Assembly: GCF_041107455.1 (NCBI RefSeq)
Contig: NZ_JBGBPY010000001.1
Coordinates: 992,001-1,056,000 of the forward strand
From: Rhodanobacter humi
Lineage (GTDB): Bacteria > Pseudomonadota > Gammaproteobacteria > Xanthomonadales > Rhodanobacteraceae
Direction of reading: 5' to 3'
DNA: 64,000 nt
Shown here: in pieces, positions 52,804 through 61,246 of the stretch
Layout: each line of letters starts with the position of its first letter
Numbering within the stretch: position 1 is the stretch's first letter
Position numbers and translations under genes: made by a program
Notes under the pieces: generated by a model
Databases searched by the model: none
Told to the model about the DNA's origin: nothing
The model's input: only the letters and a program-made list of their open reading frames with translations

Positions 52804-54057
52804 ATGCTCTATCAGATCCACGAGTGGCAACGCGCCTTCCTCGGCCCGCTCAGCCACTTCGCCGACGCCAGCGCGCAGATGCTCAACGATGCGAACAATC
52901 CGCTCGCCGCATGGCCCGGCACGCAACGGCTGGCCGCCGGCTACGAGCTGGTCCATCGTCTTGGCAAAGATTACGAGAAGCCCATCTTCGGCATCCACCA
53001 AGTCGAGGCGCACGGCCACGAGATCGCGGTGATCGAACGCGTGGCGCTGGACACGCCGTTCTGCCAGCTGAAGCGCTTCAAGCGCTTCAGCGACGACCCG
53101 GCCACCGTCGAGACGATGAAGACCGACCCGGTAGTGCTGGTGGTGGCGCCGCTGTCCGGCCACCACGCCACGCTGCTGCGCGACACCGTGCGCACCTTGC
53201 TGCGCGAGCACAAGGTCTACGTCACCGACTGGGTGGACGCACGCATGGTGCCGGCCACGGCCGGCCCGTTCGGGCTGGACGACTACGTGGCGCTGGTCGA
53301 GCGCTTCATCCGCCACATCGGCGCGGACAACCTGCACGTGATCTCGGTCTGCCAGCCCACCGTGCCGGTGCTGGCCGCGGTGTCGCTGCTGGCCGCGCGC
53401 GGCGAGGCCACGCCGCGCAGCCTCACCATGATGGGTGGCCCGATCGACCCGCGGCGCAGTCCCACCAGCGTCAACAACCTCGCCACCACCCAGCCGCTGG
53501 CCTGGTTCAAGGGCAACGTGATCCATACCGTGCCGCCGAACTATCCCGGCCGCGGCCGCGAGGTGTATCCGGGTTTCCTGCAGCACGCCGGCTTCATCGC
53601 GATGAACCCCGGCCGCCACCTGCAGTCGCACTGGGACTTCTACCAGAACCTGCTGCGCGGCGACCTCGACGACGCCGAGTCGCACCGCAAGTTCTACGAC
53701 GAATACAACGCCGTGCTCGACCTGCCGGCGGAGTTCTACCTCGACACCATCGCCACCGTGTTCCAGCAGTTCCTGCTGCCGCGCGGGCTATGGGACGTGC
53801 GCGGCGAGCGGGTGAACCCCGCCGCGATCACCCGGAGCGCCCTGCTCACCGTGGAAGGCGAGCTGGACGACATCTCCGGCCTCGGCCAGACCCAGGCCGC
53901 GCACGACTTGTGCAGCAGCATTCCGGCGAAGCGCCGCGCGCACAAGGTGATCGAAGGCGCCGGCCACTACGGCATCTTCAGCGGTCGGCGCTGGCGCGAG
54001 GTGGTCTATCCGCAGGTGCGGGATTTCATCCGGCGGTTCGACAAGACCGTCGCCTGA
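52804..54057 (+). CDS. phaZ: Intracellular polyhydroxyalkanoate depolymerase PhaZ
   Basis: PhaZ degrades stored polyhydroxybutyrate granules in the cytoplasm. The 417-residue protein matches the PhaZ1 type of Ralstonia eutropha. The lipase-box-like motif is VISVCQPTVP, with Cys183 as nucleophile in place of Ser, the same residue number as in the R. eutropha enzyme. PVVLVVAPLSGHHATLLRDT and the terminal His region EGAGHYGIFSG follow the family. No phaC, phasin or phaR is next to it. The start follows a 285-bp divergent gap. Confidence 0.92.
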   Translation: MLYQIHEWQRAFLGPLSHFADASAQMLNDANNPLAAWPGTQRLAAGYELVHRLGKDYEKPIFGIHQVEAHGHEIAVIERVALDTPFCQLKRFKRFSDDPATVETMKTDPVVLVVAPLSGHHATLLRDTVRTLLREHKVYVTDWVDARMVPATAGPFGLDDYVALVERFIRHIGADNLHVISVCQPTVPVLAAVSLLAARGEATPRSLTMMGGPIDPRRSPTSVNNLATTQPLAWFKGNVIHTVPPNYPGRGREVYPGFLQHAGFIAMNPGRHLQSHWDFYQNLLRGDLDDAESHRKFYDEYNAVLDLPAEFYLDTIATVFQQFLLPRGLWDVRGERVNPAAITRSALLTVEGELDDISGLGQTQAAHDLCSSIPAKRRAHKVIEGAGHYGIFSGRRWREVVYPQVRDFIRRFDKTVA

Positions 54058-54063
54058 CCGCCG

Positions 54064-54399
54064 TCAAGGCATCCCCCACAGCGCCCGATCGAGGTTCGCG
54101 TCCAGCCCGAAGGCGCTGAGCGCCACGCGGCCGTTCTTCACCTCCACGCCTTCGGTACGCAGCCGCTGCACCTGTTCGCGGAAGCCGCGGCTGCCCTTGG
54201 GCAGGGCGATCTCGCCCGAGGAACGCAGCACGCGGAACCAGGGCAATTCCATGCCGTCGGGCACCTCGCCCAGCAGCTTGCCGACCAGTCTTGCGCGCCC
54301 CGGCAGGCCGGCGCGGGCGGCGATGGCGCCGTAGCTGGCCACGCGGCCCGGCGGGATCGCGGCGATGGCGGCGTAGACGCGGGCGTGGCTGTCTTGCAT
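54064..54399 (-). CDS. Alkyltransferase-like protein (Atl/YbaZ type)
   Basis: A 111-residue protein like the alkyltransferase-like (ATL) proteins that bind O6-alkylguanine and recruit nucleotide excision repair. It has IPPGRVASYGAIAARAGLPGRARLVG and the reactive-site equivalent PWFRVLRSSG. In MGMT this motif is PCHRV and in known ATLs PWHRV, so here Trp replaces Cys and Phe replaces His. A missing Cys rules out methyl transfer. It is convergent with phaZ (6 bp apart). Confidence 0.88.
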   Translation of the reverse strand: MQDSHARVYAAIAAIPPGRVASYGAIAARAGLPGRARLVGKLLGEVPDGMELPWFRVLRSSGEIALPKGSRGFREQVQRLRTEGVEVKNGRVALSAFGLDANLDRALWGMP

Positions 54400-54480
54400 G
54401 GCGATAACAGGGCCTTGACCAAGGCGGGGTGCGGACGTGTCAGAGTAGCAGCGCCATCGGCCAGTCTCGGGGGGCGTCCC

Positions 54481-54885
54481 ATGCACCACTTCGAAGCCGT
54501 ACGTTCCCACGTGGGCAGCCTGCACGGGCTGCGCCAGAACGACCCCTACCTGATCAGCTTCGACCTCAGCCTGCCGCGCGGGCGCCACCAGGGCATCTAC
54601 CTGGCCGAGCTGGAGGACGAGATCGGCCGCCGCTACCTGCGCATCTCCACCCCGATCGGGCCGCTCGCGGGCACCGACCCCCAACGCTGCCTGCGCTTCA
54701 ACTGGGAGCAGCGCTGCGGCTTCCTCGCCGTCACCGACCTGGACGGAGCGCCCTACCTGCAGCTGTGCGAAAACCGCCCCTACGAACTGCTCGACGAGGG
54801 CGAGCTGCAGCGCGTGATCGTGGAACTGGGCCGCCTGGGCGACCAGCTCGAACAGCTGGTCGCCAGCGGCAGCGACGCGTTCTAG
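54481..54885 (+). CDS. Hypothetical protein
   Basis: A 134-residue soluble protein; no family recognised. It starts MHHFEAVRSHVGSLHGLRQN and has a beta-rich centre (YLISFDLSLPRGRHQGIYLAEL, YLRISTPIGPLAG, RCGFLAVTDLDGAPYLQLCE) and a C-terminal helix (GELQRVIVELGRLGDQLEQL). The fold pattern could be chaperone-like (similar to YbjN/CesT small acidic proteins). A GGGG run precedes the ATG. Confidence 0.6.
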   Translation: MHHFEAVRSHVGSLHGLRQNDPYLISFDLSLPRGRHQGIYLAELEDEIGRRYLRISTPIGPLAGTDPQRCLRFNWEQRCGFLAVTDLDGAPYLQLCENRPYELLDEGELQRVIVELGRLGDQLEQLVASGSDAF

Positions 54886-54922
54886 CGCGCAGCAGGCTGC
54901 CGAGAAACAGCCTGCCGCCAGA

Positions 54923-56047
54923 TCAGTTCCACAGGTGGGCCAGCCCGACGAAACACCACGCGATCAGCGCGGTAACCGGCAAGGTGAGGATCCACGCCCA
55001 CACCATGCGCTCCACCACCGACCACTTGATCGCGTTCGAGCGCTTGGCCGAGCCCACGCCCATGATCGCGGAGGACACCACGTGGGTGGTGGAGACCGGC
55101 AGGCCGAAGGCCGAGGCGGCGAGGATCACGATGGCCGAGCTGCCCTCGGCCGCGAAGCCGTTGATCGGGTGCAGCTTCACCATCTTGTGGCCCAGCGTCT
55201 TGATGATGCGCCAGCCGCCGCCTGCGGTGCCGCCGGCCATGGTCAGCGCGCACACCACCGCCACCCACGCCGGCACCACGAAGCCGCCGTGCTCCGAGCC
55301 GTTGATGCGCAGGAAGTGCAGCCACGCCGGCAGGTGATCGAACTGCCCCGCCGCGGTGGCGCTGGCCAGCGCCAGCGCGATGATGCCCATGCTCTTCTGC
55401 GCATCGTTCATGCCATGCGCCAGGCCCATCGCGCTGGCCGAAGCGATCTGGGCCTTGCCGAAGAACGCGTTCACGAACGGGGTGCGCCCCAGCCGGTGCA
55501 GCCAGCCGCTGCGGCGCGAGAACCACGCCAGCAGCGCATACAACCCGCCCATCAGCGCGAAGCCGAGCAGCATGCCCATGATCGGCGAGGCCACCATCGG
55601 CACCACCACCTTGGGGACCACGCCCTTGCCCGTCCACCAGTGTGCGCCGCCCTGGGCCCAGATCACCGCGTTGAAGTGGCCGCCCGCCTCGGCGATCGCC
55701 GCGCCCACCAGGGCGCCCACCAGGGCGTGGCTGGAACTGGACGGCAGGCCCAGCCACCAGGTGATGAGGTTCCACACGATCGCCGCCAGCAGCGCGCAGA
55801 TCAGCAGCTGCGGGCCGGCGTCGACCACGCCGGTGTTGACGATGCCGGCGGCGATGGTGGCCGCCACCGCGGTGCCCCACAGCGCACCGATCAGGTTGGT
55901 CACCGCGGCCAGCAGCACTGCCTGGCCCGGCGTGAGCACCTTGGTCGCCACCACGGTGGCGATCGAGTTGGCGGTGTCGTGGAAGCCGTTGATGTAGGTG
56001 AAGACGAGGGCGATCAGCACTACCGCCGCGACCAGTCCGAGGCTCAT
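54923..56047 (-). CDS. pit: Inorganic phosphate transporter Pit
   Basis: Pit is a low-affinity proton-coupled metal-phosphate symporter. The 374-residue protein has about ten hydrophobic segments and both PHO-4 signatures: YINGFHDTANSIATVVAT at residues 18-35, and the second-repeat GLAHGMNDAQKSMG. AGGTAGGGWRIIKTLGHKM is the linker region. The DUF47 gene lies just upstream on the same strand, the usual accessory partner. Confidence 0.95.
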   Translation of the reverse strand: MSLGLVAAVVLIALVFTYINGFHDTANSIATVVATKVLTPGQAVLLAAVTNLIGALWGTAVAATIAAGIVNTGVVDAGPQLLICALLAAIVWNLITWWLGLPSSSSHALVGALVGAAIAEAGGHFNAVIWAQGGAHWWTGKGVVPKVVVPMVASPIMGMLLGFALMGGLYALLAWFSRRSGWLHRLGRTPFVNAFFGKAQIASASAMGLAHGMNDAQKSMGIIALALASATAAGQFDHLPAWLHFLRINGSEHGGFVVPAWVAVVCALTMAGGTAGGGWRIIKTLGHKMVKLHPINGFAAEGSSAIVILAASAFGLPVSTTHVVSSAIMGVGSAKRSNAIKWSVVERMVWAWILTLPVTALIAWCFVGLAHLWN

Positions 56048-56057
56048 GCGGGCAGAC

Positions 56058-56687
56058 TCACGAGTGCTTCAGCACGATCGAATAGACGATGTTGCCGACG
56101 TCGCGGCACTTGTCGATGGCCTTCTCGAGCAGCTCGAACAAGTCCTTCGCCAGCATCGCCTTCATCGCGTCGTTGCCCTCGACGTACAGCGTGCGGTACG
56201 GCGCCAGCAGCATGCGGTCGCCTTCGGATTCCAGCGTCTGCAGGCGGTCCTGCAGCTTCTTCACCGGATCGATGCGCAAGCCGCGACGCAGCTCGCCGAT
56301 CATCTCGGACACCACCGTGGTGGAGCGCTCCAGCACCAGCGCGCGCTGGGCGAAATCCACGCCCTGCAGGCGCACCGCCACGATCTCGTAGCGCTCGGCG
56401 AACTTCTCCACGGTCTTGGGGATCTTGTACAGCGCCGAGTTCAGCGCCTCGATGTCCTCGCGGTCCAGCGCGGTGACGAAGGTGTTCACCAGCTCCTCGC
56501 TGATCTGCGCGGCCAGCGCCTTCTCGCGCGCCCGGGTGGCGGCGAACGCGGCCATCACCGGCGCATGGTCGGTCTGGGTGACCAGGGCTTGCAGCGCCTT
56601 GGCGCTCTCGTGCGCCGCATCGGCGCTCTGCTCCAGCAGGCCGTAGAACCTGTCGCCTTTGCCGAAGATCGTCTGCAGTGAAAACAT
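56058..56687 (-). CDS. DUF47 (PhoU-like) phosphate transport accessory protein
   Basis: A 209-residue helical protein of the DUF47/YkaA family, PhoU-related regulators of Pit transporters. Conserved parts are QTIFGKGDRFYGLLEQSADAA, EELVNTFVTALDREDIEAL (the metal-binding-type D-x-x-E) and LLEKAIDKCRDVGNIV at the end. The start at 56687 is chosen for MFSLQTIFGKG. It lies 10 bp before pit and is surely co-transcribed with it. Confidence 0.9.
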   Translation of the reverse strand: MFSLQTIFGKGDRFYGLLEQSADAAHESAKALQALVTQTDHAPVMAAFAATRAREKALAAQISEELVNTFVTALDREDIEALNSALYKIPKTVEKFAERYEIVAVRLQGVDFAQRALVLERSTTVVSEMIGELRRGLRIDPVKKLQDRLQTLESEGDRMLLAPYRTLYVEGNDAMKAMLAKDLFELLEKAIDKCRDVGNIVYSIVLKHS

Positions 56688-56905
56688 GCGGGTCGCGCCT
56701 GAGGGGTCCAAATGACAGCAATGTTACAGGACAGCTACCCCGCATCGCAGCACAAGGATAGCCGCGTCCTCGCCATGCGCCGGCCGAAAACGCGCGCATC
56801 CACCAGCACGATCAGGCACTTGTGCCGCGCGAACCGCCAGCGTGGAGCGTCGCACCACGCTGCCGCTACACTCCGGCCCATGCGCCCCTCCCCGCGATCC
56901 CCGCG

Positions 56906-58231
56906 ATGCTGACCGAAATCGCGCTCGTCCTCGTGCTCGCCCTGTGCAACGGCTTCTTCGCACTGTCCGAGATGGCCCTGGTCGCCTCGCGCAAGAGCCG
57001 CCTGAAGCAGATGGCGCGCAGCAGCCGCCGCGCCGCGCTGGCGCTGCGGCACGCCGAGAAGCCGGAATACTTCCTCTCCACCATCCAGGTCGGCATCACC
57101 CTCTTGATGCTGGTCACCGGCGCCGTCGCCGGCGATGCGCTGGGCACGCACATCGCCACCCTGCTGCACGGCGGCCGCGCCGCATGGCTGGAGCCCTATG
57201 CGCGAGTGCTCGGCGTGGTGCTCGGCTTCGCGCTGATCTCCTTCATCCAGATCGTGGTGGGCGAACTGGTGCCCAAGCGCCTCGCGCTGTCCGCGCCGGA
57301 GAAGGTGTCGGTCATCGTGGCCATCCCGATGCTGCTGCTGTCGCGCGCCACCGCGCCGTTCGTGTGGTTGCTCAACGCCGCCAGCAGTCTGCTGCTGCGC
57401 CTGCTCGGCGTGCGCAGCCGCGGCCATGCCGCCGCCACCGAGGAGGAGATCCGCCTGCTGGTGGCCGAGAGCGCCGAGCAGGGCGTGCTGGACGCCGACG
57501 AACACAACATGGTCAACCGCGTGCTGCGCCTGGGCGACCGCAGCGTGGACAGCGTGATGACGCCGCGCGTGCGCATCGCCTGGCTGGACATGGCCGCGCC
57601 GCGCGAGGAGAACGTAGCCGTACTACGGCAGACGCCGTACTCGCGCTATCCGGTCTACCGCGGCGACGAGAGCGAGGTGGTCGGCGTGGTCGAGGTGAAG
57701 CGCCTGCTGCAGGCCTTCGCCGACGGTCGCCCGCAACTGTTCGACCACCTCGCCAAGCCGCTGTTCGTGCCCGCCACCGCGCGCGCGTTGGACCTGCTGG
57801 AGGAATTTCGCGACGCCGAGACGCCGCTGGCCCTGGTGGTGGACGAATACGGCGACATCGAGGGCGTGGTCACCGTCAACGACCTGCTCGCCGCCGTGGT
57901 CGGTGTCAGCCAGCTCGGCCACGGCGATGCCGCGACCGACGCACCCATCGTCGAGCGCGCCGACGGCAGCTGGCTGGTCGACGGCAGTCTGGCCAACGAC
58001 GACCTGCGTGAACTGCTGCATGTTGACCGCCTGCCTGGCGAGGACGAGCACGATTTCCGCACCGCGGCCGGCATGGTGACGGCCGCGCTGGGCCACATCC
58101 CGCAGACCGGCGAGGTGTTCGCCTGGCAGGGCTTCCGTTTCGAGGTGGTGGACCTGGACGGCGCCCGCATCGACAAGCTGCTGGTCACCCGTGCGCCGCA
58201 GCAGGACAACGCGGACGAGGCGGAGGGGTAG
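56906..58231 (+). CDS. CNNM/CorC-type ion transporter (hemolysin family)
   Basis: A 441-residue protein with the CNNM membrane domain (ALCNGFFALSEMALVASRKSR, QVGITLLMLVTGAVAGDALG, FIQIVVGELVPKRLALS), then a CBS pair (VDSVMTPRVRIAWLD, LALVVDEYGDIEGVVTVNDLL) and a C-terminal CorC-HlyC domain (FRTAAGMVTAALGHIP). The family exports or regulates Mg2+ or Co2+. A possible TACACT -10 box (56868 area) would give a leader with a 10-codon overlapping uORF; this is uncertain. Confidence 0.9.
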   Translation: MLTEIALVLVLALCNGFFALSEMALVASRKSRLKQMARSSRRAALALRHAEKPEYFLSTIQVGITLLMLVTGAVAGDALGTHIATLLHGGRAAWLEPYARVLGVVLGFALISFIQIVVGELVPKRLALSAPEKVSVIVAIPMLLLSRATAPFVWLLNAASSLLLRLLGVRSRGHAAATEEEIRLLVAESAEQGVLDADEHNMVNRVLRLGDRSVDSVMTPRVRIAWLDMAAPREENVAVLRQTPYSRYPVYRGDESEVVGVVEVKRLLQAFADGRPQLFDHLAKPLFVPATARALDLLEEFRDAETPLALVVDEYGDIEGVVTVNDLLAAVVGVSQLGHGDAATDAPIVERADGSWLVDGSLANDDLRELLHVDRLPGEDEHDFRTAAGMVTAALGHIPQTGEVFAWQGFRFEVVDLDGARIDKLLVTRAPQQDNADEAEG

Positions 58232-58269
58232 CGGCGGCGCGTAAAGCCAGAGCAAAAGCGTGGCTTGAT

Positions 58270-58413
58270 GTCAGGAAAGGGCTTCCTGCCCTTTCCTGAC
58301 TCGCCCGATCCGGCCCTGGCCGGATCGGGCTCCGTCAATCAGGCTCAGCCTGATTGACGTGCGATCCCTCCGTGGATCGCGGCGATGCTGGCGCGGCCCG
58401 CGCCAGCATCGCC
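58270..58413 (+). repeat. Five-hairpin array 3
   Basis: The array has the same order as arrays 1 and 2: H1 58270-58300 (13-bp stem, loop TTCCT), H2 58304-58329 (11-bp stem, CTG loop), H3 58334-58358 (11-bp stem), H4 58361-58380 (loop TCCG), H5 58381-58413 (14-bp stem). Its left flank resembles that of array 1. H3 contains the trmJ stop codon, and the last ~17 trmJ codons lie within the array. Confidence 0.78.
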
Positions 58414-59144
58414 ATCCGCTGCGCATCCGCGAGGATGCCGTGCAGCACGCGCAGCTCGCGCTGGTCCGGCTGCGCGCGCTGGAACAGCTTGCGCAGCCGC
58501 AACATGATCGTCTCGGGCGAGCGGCCCTTGTGGAAGTCGATGTCGTCCAGCGTCTCTGCGAGGTGGGCGTAGAAACGCTCCATCTGCCCGGCGTCGGCGG
58601 GCGGTTCATCGTGCTCGGGCGGCGGCGCGGGCAACTCGTCGCCCAGCATCGCCAGGCGCAACTCGTAGGCCATCACCTGCACGGCCTGGGCGAGGTTCAG
58701 CGAGCTGAAATCGTCCACGCTGGGGATACGCACCATCGCATGGCAGGTCGCCAGCTCGTCGTTCTCCAGCCCGGTGCGCTCGTTGCCGAACAGCAGCGCC
58801 ACCTGCTCGCCGCGCGCGGCCGCGGCCAACGCCTGCCGCGCGCCTTCGCGCGGCGACAGCTCCGGCAGGTTCACCCCGCGCCGCCGCGCCGACAGGCCCA
58901 GCGCGAAACTCGCGCCGGCCAATCCGTCGACCAGCGTCTCGTGCACACCCGCCTCGGCCAGCACCTGTACCGCGTTCGCCGCCAGCGCATCCGCCTCGCG
59001 GTCGGGAAAACGCGCCGGCGCCACCAGCTCCAGCCGGGTGAACCCCATCGTGCGGATCGCCCGTGCCGCGCCACCGATGTTGCCGGGGTGCGAGGTGCGC
59101 ACCAGCACGAAGCGGAACAAAGAGGCGAGATCAAGAACAGTCAT
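58335..59144 (-). CDS. trmJ: tRNA (cytidine/uridine-2'-O-)-methyltransferase TrmJ
   Basis: TrmJ 2'-O-methylates position 32 in tRNAs. The 269-residue SPOUT protein has FVLVRTSHPGNIGGAARAIR with the SAM-binding fold, ALLFGNERTGLENDE, and SSLNLAQAVQVMAYEL at the knot. The ATG at 59144 fits the family. The C-terminal RSTEGSHVNQAEPD is coded by hairpins of array 3 and is not expected in the family, so the repeat has extended the gene. Confidence 0.93.
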   Translation of the reverse strand: MTVLDLASLFRFVLVRTSHPGNIGGAARAIRTMGFTRLELVAPARFPDREADALAANAVQVLAEAGVHETLVDGLAGASFALGLSARRRGVNLPELSPREGARQALAAAARGEQVALLFGNERTGLENDELATCHAMVRIPSVDDFSSLNLAQAVQVMAYELRLAMLGDELPAPPPEHDEPPADAGQMERFYAHLAETLDDIDFHKGRSPETIMLRLRKLFQRAQPDQRELRVLHGILADAQRMAMLARAAPASPRSTEGSHVNQAEPD

Positions 59145-59290
59145 GGGCAGGCAACCGACGAAGTCGAGCGGCAAAGGGGCAAAGGGGCAAAGGATAGTGC
59201 ATCGCCCGTCGCACGCCCTTGCCCAGCCCTTCCGTCAACCGCAGCCAAAGCTACGTTCTGACAGTCAAGGCCAGACTGCAAGGACACGAG

Positions 59291-59800
59291 ATGCGTCGCC
59301 ATCACAAGCTTGCCCTGCTTGCTTCTACCAATGCGCTGCTGTTTGTTGTCTTGCTGTGTCTGTCGGCCCCAGCCTTGTTTGCGATCCTGGGATGGCTCTG
59401 CGCCCCGCCTTTGGCTGTCCACATTTCGGCCGACGACGTGGACATCGACGTTCGGCGATTGGGCGAATACGTCTCTGATCTGCGGGTCTTCGAGATTCGC
59501 GATCTGACCGCGAATCGGCTGGTCTGGCAGGCCGGACCGGTCGATGGACAAATGGGCCTGTGGGAAGTGCACTTGCACGCCGGAGACAACCCGTACCGCC
59601 TCGGCGTTTCTCCCGAAGCGCAACTCAAGGTCATCTATCCAGCCAGCGTGCAGCCAATTCACCTGACGCCTGGCCACCGTTACGAGGTCCATGTGACCGG
59701 CTACCCGATCGCCGGCGAGTGGCCCCTCCTCCCGCCTTGGTCGGTCAGGGCTCGCTTCTCCCTGCCCGACCCCAAGGAATCCGGCAAGTCTCCGCCATGA
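59291..59800 (+). CDS. Hypothetical membrane-anchored protein
   Basis: A 169-residue protein with one N-terminal membrane segment (LLASTNALLFVVLLCLSAPALF, about residues 9-34) and a periplasmic domain with VHISADDVDIDVRRLGEYVSD, YRLGVSPEAQLKVIYP and HRYEVHVTGYPIAG. No family recognised. Codon use is slightly less GC-rich than the neighbours. The ATG at 59291 follows AAGGACACGAG. It is divergent from trmJ and directly upstream of suhB. Confidence 0.65.
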   Translation: MRRHHKLALLASTNALLFVVLLCLSAPALFAILGWLCAPPLAVHISADDVDIDVRRLGEYVSDLRVFEIRDLTANRLVWQAGPVDGQMGLWEVHLHAGDNPYRLGVSPEAQLKVIYPASVQPIHLTPGHRYEVHVTGYPIAGEWPLLPPWSVRARFSLPDPKESGKSPP

Positions 59801-59822
59801 TCTCCGCCGGTCTTGGTCGCTC

Positions 59823-59831
59823 TGCTAGAAT
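59823..59831 (+). promoter_or_regulatory. Extended -10 promoter for suhB
   Basis: TGC followed by TAGAAT (59823-59831) is a good extended -10 (TGnTAnAAT); the -35 region is weak. Transcription would begin about 30 bp before the suhB ATG (59868). Confidence 0.5.
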
Positions 59832-59867
59832 CGCCGGCCGCAACCCGTTCTTTCGACAGCCGAAGCC

Positions 59868-60686
59868 ATGACCCGACCCGCCATCACCATCGCGGTGCGC
59901 GCCGCGCGCGCCGCCGGCAACGTCATCCTGCGCTACATGAACCGCATCGACGGCCTCACCGTCGTCGAGAAGCAGCGCATGGACTTCGCCTCCGAGGTCG
60001 ACAAGCTGGCCGAGGCCGAGATCGTCAAGGAACTGCGCCGCGCCTACCCCGACCACGGCATACTCGCCGAGGAAAGCGGTGCGATCGGCAAGAAGGGCCC
60101 GCTCACCTGGGTGATCGATCCGCTGGACGGCACCCACAATTACCTGCGCGGCATCCCGCACTTCAGCGTGTCCATCGCCATGCTCGACAAGGGCGTGCCG
60201 GTCTACGGCGTGGTGTTCGATCCGCTGCGCGGCGAGCTGTTCACCGCCAGCAAGGGCGACGGCGCCTATCTCGACAAGGGCACCGGCCCCACCCGCATCC
60301 GCGTCGGCAAGCGCGAGAACCTGGGCGGCGCGATGATCGCCACCGGTTTCCCGTACCGCCAGCGCGCGCATCTGGACACCCAGCTCGCGATGACCCGCGC
60401 CCTGCTCGGCCAGGCCGAGGACATCCGTCGCTCCGGCTCCGCCGCGCTGGATCTCGCCTACACCGCCGCCGGCCGCTACGACGGCTACTTCGAGATCGGC
60501 CTGAAGCCCTGGGACATGGCTGCCGGCGTGCTGCTGGTACACGAGGCGGGCGGTCGCTACGGCGACTTCGCCGGCCGCGACGGCATCCCGGCCAGCGGCA
60601 ACATCATCGCCGGCAACCTCAACGTGGCGAAGGCGATGACCGATGCCATCGGCGCGCACGCGACGCCGGAGTTGCTGAAGGCCTGA
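59868..60686 (+). CDS. suhB: Inositol-1-monophosphatase family protein SuhB
   Basis: A Mg2+-dependent phosphatase of 272 residues; SuhB also aids rRNA transcription antitermination in E. coli. It shows the metal-binding motifs ILAEESGAIG, the IMPase signature WVIDPLDGTHNYLRG, GELFTASKGDGAYLD and the C-terminal GLKPWDMAAGVLLVHEAGG. A plus-strand promoter precedes it. It is convergent with the CYTH gene (19 bp). Confidence 0.93.
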   Translation: MTRPAITIAVRAARAAGNVILRYMNRIDGLTVVEKQRMDFASEVDKLAEAEIVKELRRAYPDHGILAEESGAIGKKGPLTWVIDPLDGTHNYLRGIPHFSVSIAMLDKGVPVYGVVFDPLRGELFTASKGDGAYLDKGTGPTRIRVGKRENLGGAMIATGFPYRQRAHLDTQLAMTRALLGQAEDIRRSGSAALDLAYTAAGRYDGYFEIGLKPWDMAAGVLLVHEAGGRYGDFAGRDGIPASGNIIAGNLNVAKAMTDAIGAHATPELLKA

Positions 60687-60705
60687 CCAGGCCGGCGACG
60701 CGCCT

Positions 60706-61200
60706 CTAGCGTGCCGACAGCTGCCTCCCTCGTGACACCGCCAGCGCGACACCCGAATACGCCGGGTCGCGCGTGACCTCGGCACGCGCGAAAGCCGGTG
60801 GCCGATAGCCGGCCGCTTCGGCTACCGTCGCGAATTCGATTTCGAAGATCGCCAGTGGCGGCACGCCGCCATAGACGTCCAAGGCACCGCCGGCAATGGC
60901 GTAGCGGCGCTTGCGCACGCAGTGGCCCGGCAAGCCGGAGAGCACCCGGTGTTCCGCCTCGGCCAGGTACAAGTTGGCGATCGGCTCCGAGAAACCGTCG
61001 CCGCCGTATTTCTTGCAGAACTTGAAGACGGCCGCGCCCGCGTCGTCTTCCACCCGGCGCAGGCGCAAGCGCGTGCCGGCGATGTAGAGATCCTCGATCG
61101 TGCGGCACGGCAACCCGTCGAGCGGGCCCGCAGCCGACAAATCGGCCAGCCAGCGGCGCTCGATCTCGGCTTGCGCGTATTTGGGCGTGCCGCCGCTCAT
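60706..61200 (-). CDS. CYTH domain protein
   Basis: A 164-residue protein with the CYTH fold: the N-terminal EIERRWLAD (ExExK-like with Arg in place of Lys), LYIAGTRLRLRRVEDD, FKFCKKYG, the acidic LYLAEAEHRVL, the RKRRYAIAGG segment and FEIEFATVAEAAGY near the end. Family members hydrolyse triphosphates or bind nucleotides; here the substrate is unknown. It is stand-alone and downstream of suhB (convergent). Confidence 0.85.
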   Translation of the reverse strand: MSGGTPKYAQAEIERRWLADLSAAGPLDGLPCRTIEDLYIAGTRLRLRRVEDDAGAAVFKFCKKYGGDGFSEPIANLYLAEAEHRVLSGLPGHCVRKRRYAIAGGALDVYGGVPPLAIFEIEFATVAEAAGYRPPAFARAEVTRDPAYSGVALAVSRGRQLSAR

Positions 61201-61246
61201 CGCCGGCCGTGGCGCAGATGACGCGCGGGTGCAGCGACGGAGCGGT

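Noticed and set aside
52804-54057. Cys in place of Ser in the PhaZ lipase box treated as a defect
   Set aside because: PhaZ1-type depolymerases use a Cys nucleophile at this position, so it is normal for the family.
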